From: Marilutibacter chinensis
GTDB lineage: Bacteria; Pseudomonadota; Gammaproteobacteria; Xanthomonadales; Xanthomonadaceae
Direction of reading: 5' to 3'
DNA: 64,000 nt
Assembly: GCF_021725675.1 (NCBI RefSeq)
Contig: NZ_JAKJPO010000010.1
Coordinates: 98,645 to 162,644 of the forward strand
Shown: positions 58,121 through 64,000 of the stretch, piece after piece
Numbering within the stretch: position 1 is the first letter of the stretch
Layout: every line of letters starts with the position of its first letter
Notes under the pieces: model-generated
What the model was told of the DNA's origin: nothing
Seen by the model: the letters and a program-made list of their open reading frames with translations, nothing else
Database searches by the model: none
Made by a program: the position numbers and the translations under genes

Positions 58121-58612
58121 ATGCAAGGCAATCTGAACATCCGCATCGGCCAGGGCTTCGACGTCCACGCGTTCGGCGAGGGTGACCACGTGATGCTCGG
58201 CGGTGTACGGGTGCCGCATGCGCAGGGCGTGGTCGCGCATTCGGACGGCGACGTGGTCATTCATGCGCTGTGCGACGCGATCCTCGGTGCGCTCGCGCTC
58301 GGCGACATCGGCCAGCACTTCCCGCCCAGCGATCCGCGCTGGAAGGGCGTCGACAGCAGCGCCTTTCTCCGGCACTGCAACGCGCTGGCGCGCGAGCGCG
58401 GCTGGACGCTCGGCAACGCCGATCTCACCGTGATCTGTGAACGGCCGAAGATCGGCCCGCACGCGCAGGCGATGCGCGAGACCCTTGCCGCGACGCTCGG
58501 GGTCGACATCGACGCGGTCAGCGTCAAGGCGACCACCTCGGAAAGGCTCGGCTTCACCGGCCGCGGCGAAGGCATCGCCGCCCAGGCCGCGGTGTTGCTG
58601 CAGTCCGTCTGA
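58121..58612 (+). CDS. ispF: 2-C-methyl-D-erythritol 2,4-cyclodiphosphate synthase
   Basis: A 163-residue enzyme (E. coli 159). [20 protein letters not shown] holds the zinc ligands, [20 protein letters not shown] the conserved loop, and [20 protein letters not shown] plus [20 protein letters not shown] the active site. It cyclises CDP-ME-2P in the MEP pathway. ACGAGGAAAAG provides the SD. It is the partner of ispD, here spaced by the repeat instead of fused. Confidence 0.97.
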   Translation: MQGNLNIRIGQGFDVHAFGEGDHVMLGGVRVPHAQGVVAHSDGDVVIHALCDAILGALALGDIGQHFPPSDPRWKGVDSSAFLRHCNALARERGWTLGNADLTVICERPKIGPHAQAMRETLAATLGVDIDAVSVKATTSERLGFTGRGEGIAAQAAVLLQSV

Positions 58613-58634
58613 GCGCCATCGCGGAGCCGCCAGG

Positions 58635-59702
58635 ATGTCCGATCCACGTCCCGCTGCGTTGCCGCGCGCGCATGGCAAGCCCGTGCTGGCCGCCCGCCTG
58701 CGCAGCACGCCGGAGGATTTCTTCGTCGAGGAACTGGCCGGCTTCGAGCCCACCGGCAGCGGCGAGCACCTGCTGCTGACGGTCGAGAAACGCGGAATGA
58801 ACACGGCCTGGACCGCACAGCGGATCGCGCAATGGGCCGGCGTGGAGGTGGCCGCGATCGGTTACGCCGGCTTGAAGGATCGTCATGCGGTGACCCGTCA
58901 GCGCTTCAGCGTGCACCTGCCCAGACGCAACGCGCCCGCGGTGGAGTCCCTCGAGTACCGGGGCGAGGGCGGCGAGGCATTGCGCGTGCTCGCGCACGAC
59001 TGGCACGCGAAGAAGCTGCCGCGCGGTGCTCTCGCCGGCAACCGTTTCGTGCTGGTGCTGCGTGGAGTCACCGGCGAGCGTGGCGTCCTCGACGCGCGCC
59101 TGCAGGCGATCGCCGCGCGCGGCGTGCCCAACTACTTCGGCGAACAGCGTTTCGGTCGCGGTGGCGACAACCTGCACGCGGCGCTTTCGATGTTCGCGGG
59201 CCGGCGGGTCGGCCGCGAGCAGCGCACCCATCTGCTGTCGGCGGCCCGTTCGGCGCTGTTCAACCGGGTGCTGGCCGCGCGGGTCGCCACCCACTGCTGG
59301 GACACGCCGCTGGACGGCGAGGTCTGGATGCTCGACGGCAGTCGCAGCGTGTTCGGTCCGGAGCCGCATTCGGATGAGCTGGCCCGGCGCCTGGCGCTGT
59401 TCGACATCCACCCCAGCGGCCCGTTGTGGGGCCGCGGCGAGCTGCGCAGCCGCGGCGACGCAGCCACGATCGAGCTCAAGGCCCTTTCCGAGCCGCCCGG
59501 CGATGCGCTGCGTGCGGGACTGGAGCGGGCCGGGCTGAAGCAGGAACGGCGTGCATTGCGGCTGCGGCCGGGTGGATTCGAGTGGTCGTGGCAGGCCAGC
59601 GACGTGTTGCAACTGCGTTTCGACCTGCCGCCGGGCACCTACGCGACGACGGTGCTGGCCGAGCTCGGCGATCTCCGCGACGCCTCGTTCGACCCTGTCT
59701 GA
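58635..59702 (+). CDS. truD: tRNA pseudouridine(13) synthase
   Basis: A 355-residue TruD (E. coli 349). [39 protein letters not shown], the catalytic Asp in [35 protein letters not shown], and the final [20 protein letters not shown] are signature blocks. It converts U13 in tRNA-Glu to pseudouridine. Begins 22 bases after ispF. Confidence 0.95.
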   Translation: MSDPRPAALPRAHGKPVLAARLRSTPEDFFVEELAGFEPTGSGEHLLLTVEKRGMNTAWTAQRIAQWAGVEVAAIGYAGLKDRHAVTRQRFSVHLPRRNAPAVESLEYRGEGGEALRVLAHDWHAKKLPRGALAGNRFVLVLRGVTGERGVLDARLQAIAARGVPNYFGEQRFGRGGDNLHAALSMFAGRRVGREQRTHLLSAARSALFNRVLAARVATHCWDTPLDGEVWMLDGSRSVFGPEPHSDELARRLALFDIHPSGPLWGRGELRSRGDAATIELKALSEPPGDALRAGLERAGLKQERRALRLRPGGFEWSWQASDVLQLRFDLPPGTYATTVLAELGDLRDASFDPV

Positions 59703-59873
59703 GCACGCGCACCGGCGCGGCGACCGTCCGTCGGAAGCGTGGCAATTGGCACTGGCCCCTGACCGGAGGCAGGTATATGCAGAAGGGGCAGGCCCGGCAA
59801 GGGGTCGGGCCCTGGCGCGACGGCACCGTGCAACGGCAATGGCCCGCCGCGCCGACTATCCGGAGGTATCGTC

Positions 59874-60101
59874 ATGAACGCCAGTCTCCGTGCACTCGTG
59901 TTGTCCCTCGCCGCCGTCGGCCTCGCCGCCTGCGCCAGCATGCCGGAGAAGTCCGCGCAGGCCGAGCGCGCACCCACGATCATGGACGCCGACGAAGCCT
60001 ATGTCGCCTACGTTGAACGCGTTGCCCGTCGGCGCGGCATCGAGGTGGTGTGGGTTAACGTCCCGCGCGCCAAGGTACCCACCGAGGACCGGGACAACTG
60101 A
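59874..60101 (+). CDS. Small lipoprotein of unknown function
   Basis: A 75-residue precursor with a clear lipoprotein signal (RALVLSLAAVGLAAC) and then an acidic helix (MDADEAYVAYVERVARRRGI) and VVWVNVPRAK. No family is recognised. GGAGG seven bases upstream of the ATG supports translation. It converges on the smr gene. Confidence 0.72.
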   Translation: MNASLRALVLSLAAVGLAACASMPEKSAQAERAPTIMDADEAYVAYVERVARRRGIEVVWVNVPRAKVPTEDRDN

Positions 60102-60139
60102 TCCGTCGACCGGAGTCCTCGCGACCGACCGCGGCAGGA

Positions 60140-60697
60140 CTAGCGCCGCCTGGTTGGTGCCAACAGCACCAGGACCGCCCCGGCGCCCCCCTGCGCGGGT
60201 GGCGCCGAGTGGAAAGCGATCACGTCCGCGCGGTGGCGGAGCAGGCGGTCGACCAGATTCTTCAGCACCGGCGCACCGTCGCCGTGCAGCCCTTTTCCGT
60301 GAATCACGCGCACGCAGCCCAGTCCATGGCGGTGCGCATCGCTGATGAATGCACGTAGCAGCGCCTCGGCGGTGCGCGCGTCCGCGCCGTGCAGGTCCAA
60401 TTCTTCCTGAGCCGAGATCTCGCCCCGCCGCAGCCGTTGCCAGCTGCGCACGGAAACGCTGTCGCGCCGGTACGCCAGCAGGTCGCCGGATTCCAGCGGC
60501 GGAGTGTCGTGGCCGCGCCGGAATGCCTGGCGGGCGTCGCTTTCGTCCAGTTCCGCCATCCGGGCCCGCGGTTTCGGCTTCGGCGCCGCCGGGGCAGGAG
60601 GCGAGGCCTTGAGTTCGCGGACTGGACCGATCGCCTGGCGGAACAGCGCCGCATCGTCGGCGCCGGGCGGTGTCGAAGGCATGCGGCGTTTCGTCAT
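60140..60697 (-). CDS. Smr domain protein
   Basis: A 185-residue protein. The N-terminal half is polar with a Pro/Ala stretch; the C-terminal Smr domain has [20 protein letters not shown] (L-D-L-H-G), [20 protein letters not shown] (H-G-x-G) and [18 protein letters not shown]. Smr domains act as nicking endonucleases or in ribosome rescue (SmrB). It is the only minus-strand gene in the pyrG-nlpD block and diverges from surE. Confidence 0.9.
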   Translation of the reverse strand: MTKRRMPSTPPGADDAALFRQAIGPVRELKASPPAPAAPKPKPRARMAELDESDARQAFRRGHDTPPLESGDLLAYRRDSVSVRSWQRLRRGEISAQEELDLHGADARTAEALLRAFISDAHRHGLGCVRVIHGKGLHGDGAPVLKNLVDRLLRHRADVIAFHSAPPAQGGAGAVLVLLAPTRRR

Positions 60698-60871
60698 GCG
60701 GCCAGCGTAGCGTGGCCGGGCGCGTTCGCAAGGCGCGATGGCATCGTCCAGGGAACGAAGGCCGGCGGTCCATCGGCTATCATGTGGGCTTGGCCGACGG
60801 GAGCGCGGACAGGCGCCCCCGATCGTTCCGTCCGCAGCAACGCCGTAGCGCTTCACGTCCATAGGGAGTCC

Positions 60872-61663
60872 ATGCGAGTTCTGGTCAGCAACGACGACGG
60901 TGTCGACGCCCCGGGCATCCGTTTCCTTGCCGAAGGCCTGCGCGCCGCCGGCCACGAGGTCCTGATGGTCGCCCCGGATCGCGACCGCTCCGGCGCCAGC
61001 AATTCACTGACCCTCGACGCGCCGGTGCGGGTCGTCCAGCTCGACGACAGCACCTGGCGCGTCCACGGCACGCCCACCGACTGCGTCCATGTGGCGATCA
61101 CCGGGATGCTGGAAGCCGAGCCCGACATCGTCGTGTCCGGCATCAACAACACCGCCAACATGGGCGACGATGTGATCTACTCCGGCACCGTCGCCGCGGC
61201 GATGGAAGGCCGCTTCCTCGGCCTGCCGGCGATCGCCGTCTCGCTGAACACCGCCGATCACGTTGGCAGGCACTACGAAACCGCCGCCCGTGCCGCCGTC
61301 GAGATCATCGCCCGGCTCAGCGTCGATCCGCTGCCGGCCGACACAATCCTGAACGTGAATGTCCCGGACGTGCCGTGGGAGCAGGTGCGCGGTTTCGAGG
61401 TCACCCGCCTGGGCAACCGCCATCGTGCCGAGGACTGCATCCCGCAGCAGGACCCGCGCGGCCGTTCCTGGTGGTGGATCGGTGCGGCCGGTCCCGAACA
61501 GGACGCCGGCCCGGGCACCGACTTCCATGCGCTGCGCACCGGCCATATCGCGATCACGCCGATCCTGGTCGACCTGACCCGCTACCAGGCGCTCGACCAG
61601 GTCGCCAGTTGGGTCGATGGCCTGTCCGTCGCGCTGCATCCGGCGGCCGAGGTGCAGCCATGA
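60872..61663 (+). CDS. surE: 5'-nucleotidase SurE
   Basis: A 263-residue survival protein. [20 protein letters not shown] with the metal-binding Asp pair, [33 protein letters not shown] and [20 protein letters not shown] are diagnostic. It dephosphorylates 5'- and 3'-nucleotides in stationary phase. GGGAGT precedes the ATG by 4 bases. Overlaps pcm by ATGA. Confidence 0.96.
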   Translation: MRVLVSNDDGVDAPGIRFLAEGLRAAGHEVLMVAPDRDRSGASNSLTLDAPVRVVQLDDSTWRVHGTPTDCVHVAITGMLEAEPDIVVSGINNTANMGDDVIYSGTVAAAMEGRFLGLPAIAVSLNTADHVGRHYETAARAAVEIIARLSVDPLPADTILNVNVPDVPWEQVRGFEVTRLGNRHRAEDCIPQQDPRGRSWWWIGAAGPEQDAGPGTDFHALRTGHIAITPILVDLTRYQALDQVASWVDGLSVALHPAAEVQP

Positions 61664-62337
61664 GCCTGCGCATGCGCCTGCAGCCGGAGGCGCTGGGCAC
61701 CGGCATGACCTCTCAGCGCGTCCGCGACCGCCTGGTCGAACGCCTGCGCGAGGAGGGCATCCGCGACGAGCGCGTGCTCAACGCGATCCGCACGGTGCCG
61801 CGCCACCTGTTCGTCGACGAGGCGCTGGCGACCCGCGCCTACGAGGACACCGCGCTGCCGATCGGCCACGGCCAGACCATCTCGCAGCCGTGGGTGGTGG
61901 CCCGGATGACCGAGGCGGTGCTGTCGGTCGCACCGGAGAAGGTGCTCGAGATCGGTACCGGCTCCGGCTACCAGGCGGCCGTGCTGGCCGCGCTCGGACT
62001 GGAAGTGCATACGGTCGAGCGTATCGGCGAGCTGCTGCGGGTCGCGCGCAAGCGGTTCCGTTCGCTCGGCATGAACATCCGCAGCAAGCACGACGACGGC
62101 CGCATCGGCTGGCCGGAAAACGGGCCGTTCGACGCGATCATGGTGACCGCGGCCGCTCCGGCCCTGGTCGATGCGCTGAGCGCCCAGCTCGCGCCAGGCG
62201 GCACGCTGGTCGCGCCGGTCGGAGCCGCGGCCTCGCAGTCGCTGGTGATGCTGCGCAAGCAGGCCGACGGCACGCTCAGCCAGCAGGCGCTGGCGCCGGT
62301 CGTGTTCGTGCCGCTGCTGTCCGGAATGATCGACTGA
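61660..62337 (+). CDS. pcm: Protein-L-isoaspartate O-methyltransferase
   Basis: A 225-residue SAM methyltransferase with the family blocks [53 protein letters not shown] and [19 protein letters not shown]. It repairs isoaspartyl damage in aging proteins. It is coupled to surE by ATGA overlap, the conserved pairing in gammaproteobacteria. Confidence 0.96.
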   Translation: MSLRMRLQPEALGTGMTSQRVRDRLVERLREEGIRDERVLNAIRTVPRHLFVDEALATRAYEDTALPIGHGQTISQPWVVARMTEAVLSVAPEKVLEIGTGSGYQAAVLAALGLEVHTVERIGELLRVARKRFRSLGMNIRSKHDDGRIGWPENGPFDAIMVTAAAPALVDALSAQLAPGGTLVAPVGAAASQSLVMLRKQADGTLSQQALAPVVFVPLLSGMID

Positions 62338-62451
62338 TGCCGCCCGCATGTGGCGCGCTCCGCGGCCGCCGGTTCGCGGGTCCGCACGAGGATGCCCGCC
62401 GCCTGTTGCGTGGAGCCCGCCCTGGGGAACAGATCGCATGAGGCCGGTCGC

Positions 62452-63036
62452 ATGAAGCTCTTCGGTCCGATCTACGACCGCTGCCTGGTATGGGCGGCGC
62501 ACCATCGCGCGCCGCGCTACCTCGCTGCGCTGAGCGTCGCCGAATCGGTGTTCTTCCCGGTGCCGCCCGACGTGATGCTGGCGCCCATGGCGCTGTCGAC
62601 TCCGCAGCGCTGGATGCGCCTGGCCGCGATCTGCACGATCGCCTCGGTCGTCGGCGGCGTGCTCGGCTATATGCTTGGACACTTCGCGCTGGAAGCGATC
62701 TGGCCATGGATGCTCAAGCTCGGCTGGGACACGCCGTTCCTCAAGGTGCAGGCGCTGTTCGAGCGATACGGCTTCTGGATCGTGTTCGTCGCGGCATTCA
62801 CGCCGATTCCCTACAAGGTGTTCACGATCGCGTCGGGTGCGACCGGCATCGGGCTGATACCTTTCCTGCTGGGCTCTGCCATCGGGCGTGGCACGCGTTT
62901 CTTTCTCGTTGCCGGACTGGTCGCATTCGGCGGCAAGCGGCTGGAGGAAGGCCTGCGCCGCTATATCGAGGTACTGGGCTGGGCCGTGGCCGTGCTGGTG
63001 ATCGGCGCGGTGGTCTGGCTGGAACTGCGCGGCTGA
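62452..63036 (+). CDS. YqaA/DedA-family membrane protein
   Basis: A 194-residue protein with about five helices: YLAALSVAESVFFPVPPDVM, ICTIASVVGGVLGYMLGHF, FWIVFVAAFTPIPYKVFTIA, and FLLGSAIGRGTRFFLVAG. The F-x-x-P-x-P(E/D) segment and FTPIPYKxFTIxxG are the SNARE-associated/DedA motifs of the YqaA branch, which help with membrane lipid balance. It lies between pcm and nlpD, as in related genomes. Confidence 0.9.
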   Translation: MKLFGPIYDRCLVWAAHHRAPRYLAALSVAESVFFPVPPDVMLAPMALSTPQRWMRLAAICTIASVVGGVLGYMLGHFALEAIWPWMLKLGWDTPFLKVQALFERYGFWIVFVAAFTPIPYKVFTIASGATGIGLIPFLLGSAIGRGTRFFLVAGLVAFGGKRLEEGLRRYIEVLGWAVAVLVIGAVVWLELRG

Positions 63037-63118
63037 GCGCGTGTCCAAGCGGGACCGGGGCCAGCGTCCGGTTGCCGCGAAGACGATGACAAGCAACCGG
63101 AGGCCAAGGATCCGACGC

Positions 63119-63913
63119 ATGACCATGACCCCAAACTCCATTTTCCGTCAGGCGGTGCTGTGCGCATTGTTCGCGATCGGCGCGGTGGCCTGTTCCAGCA
63201 CCGTTGTCCGCGAGAGCGGCTCCGGCCGCTCCGGCCCCGTTGCGGTGTCCAAGCCCAGACCGGGTGCGACCGTCGTGGTCCGCCGTGGCGACAATCTCTA
63301 CCGCATCGCCACCGACAACGGCATCACCCTGCACGACCTTGCGGCGTGGAACGGCATCTCGCCCCCGTACACCATCCATCCCGGACAGCGGCTGCGACTG
63401 TACCCGTCGGGCACCGGCAGCGCATCGGTCGCCGCATCTGGACAGTCGACCCGCCGGCCCGAGCAGGCTTCGTCCGGCAGCGGCGGCCGCACGGCTGCCG
63501 CCGCCCCTCCGGCGGCTCCGGCCGCGGCGCCGGTCGACAGCGGGTTGTCCTGGCGCTGGCCGGCCGACGGCGAACTGGTCAGCCGGTTCGCCAATGGCGA
63601 CCCGACCCGGCAGGGCGTCGACATCGCCGGACGCAGCGGCGCGCCGGTGCGCGCTGCCGGCGACGGCGTGGTGGTCTACTCGGGCGCCGGGCTGGTCGGC
63701 TATGGTGAGCTGATCATCATCAAGCACAACGACCAGTGGCTGTCGGCCTACGGTCACAATCGCAACCGGCTGGTCGCCGAGGGAGCGGTGGTCAAGTCCG
63801 GCCAGCAGATCGCCGAGATGGGTCGCAGCGGCGCCGCCCGCGACATGCTGCACTTCGAGATCCGCTACAACGGCAAGCCGGTCGATCCGCTTCAATACCT
63901 GCCGAGACGCTGA
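63119..63913 (+). CDS. nlpD: NlpD-like lipoprotein (LysM + LytM), amidase activator
   Basis: A 264-residue protein. Lipoprotein signal (ALFAIGAVAC near residue 24), a LysM domain (VVRRGDNLYRIATDNGITLH to IHPGQRLRLYP), an Ala/Pro linker and a LytM/M23 domain ([60 protein letters not shown]). The usual catalytic H-x3-D is replaced by RQGVD, so like E. coli NlpD it should activate AmiC rather than cut peptidoglycan. AAGGA is eight bases upstream of ATG 63119. rpoS is expected just beyond the window, with a promoter probably inside nlpD. Confidence 0.93.
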   Translation: MTMTPNSIFRQAVLCALFAIGAVACSSTVVRESGSGRSGPVAVSKPRPGATVVVRRGDNLYRIATDNGITLHDLAAWNGISPPYTIHPGQRLRLYPSGTGSASVAASGQSTRRPEQASSGSGGRTAAAAPPAAPAAAPVDSGLSWRWPADGELVSRFANGDPTRQGVDIAGRSGAPVRAAGDGVVVYSGAGLVGYGELIIIKHNDQWLSAYGHNRNRLVAEGAVVKSGQQIAEMGRSGAARDMLHFEIRYNGKPVDPLQYLPRR

Positions 63914-63948
63914 ACGCCATCGGGCTCCGTCCGGGAGCGGATCCCCGG

Positions 63949-63998
63949 CCCGGTGCAAGCGCACCGGGCGCTCGCCGGCGCGCGGCCCAATGGGCCGC
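63949..63998 (+). other. Two adjacent perfect hairpins after nlpD
   Basis: First stem CCCGGTGC/GCACCGGG (63949-63968, loop AAGC); second stem GCGGCCC/GGGCCGC (63982-63998, loop AAT). Neither is followed by a T-run inside the window. If rpoS follows as in relatives, they would lie in its leader or between nlpD and rpoS. Confidence 0.6.
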
Positions 63999-64000
63999 AG

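Overview
The window is about 70% GC, almost fully coding, and has no tRNA, rRNA, IS element, phage gene or CRISPR array that I can see. Gene content points to a gammaproteobacterium of the Xanthomonadaceae/Lysobacteraceae (Lysobacter or Luteimonas-like). The order pyrG-kdsA-eno-ftsB-ispD-ispF-truD-(smr)-surE-pcm-yqaA-nlpD is the one expected just before rpoS in that family. The metallo-beta-lactamase closely resembles Stenotrophomonas L1, and the intergenic gaps carry xanthomonad-style palindromic repeats.

Left part (1-12.8 kb): the start of a YciI-like gene; a 580-base non-coding stretch built of nested inverted repeats; a MoaD/ThiS-like protein coupled to a BNR-type propeller; a ClpP-like lipoprotein; an unassigned conserved membrane-inserted protein; and a leftward run of S4 RNA-binding protein, membrane protein, DoxX and an EamA transporter. 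A LysR regulator sits between two EamA transporters, and the second is coupled to a fused ArsN2-type acetyltransferase. A Tat-exported aldo/keto reductase with an MFS transporter, and a DUF72 protein, follow.

Centre (12.9-28.8 kb): a DUF885 lipoprotein faces away from a ten-gene rightward cluster. The cluster runs: two near-identical TldD paralogues with twin-arginine signals, a TldE partner without a signal, DUF4159, a MoxR ATPase, DUF58 (vWA), a BatA-like protein, DUF4175, a large membrane protein and a DUF4349 lipoprotein. Several junctions overlap by ATGA or TGATG. It looks like one envelope-directed machine in which exported metallopeptidases accompany a MoxR/vWA module. This is the most interesting system in the window.

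Right-centre (28.8-52.8 kb): SpeG, a cyclophilin, a PadR-HAAS membrane-protein pair, a small secreted protein, an ATP-grasp enzyme, a PHA depolymerase, a methyltransferase, a HemJ-like protein, a propeller, an alkaline phosphatase, a DksA-type zinc finger, a NUDIX plus L1-like metallo-beta-lactamase pair facing an FMN reductase/thioesterase pair, two NlpC/P60 peptidases, SlyD, DUF418, a DadA-like oxidase, glutathione reductase, HutG, ParE and a globin with a clean FNR/DNR-type site.

Right end (52.9-64 kb): the housekeeping pyrG-to-nlpD block covering CTP, KDO, glycolysis, the divisome, MEP isoprenoid synthesis, pseudouridylation and stationary-phase repair. Two gaps in it hold the same large inverted-repeat element.
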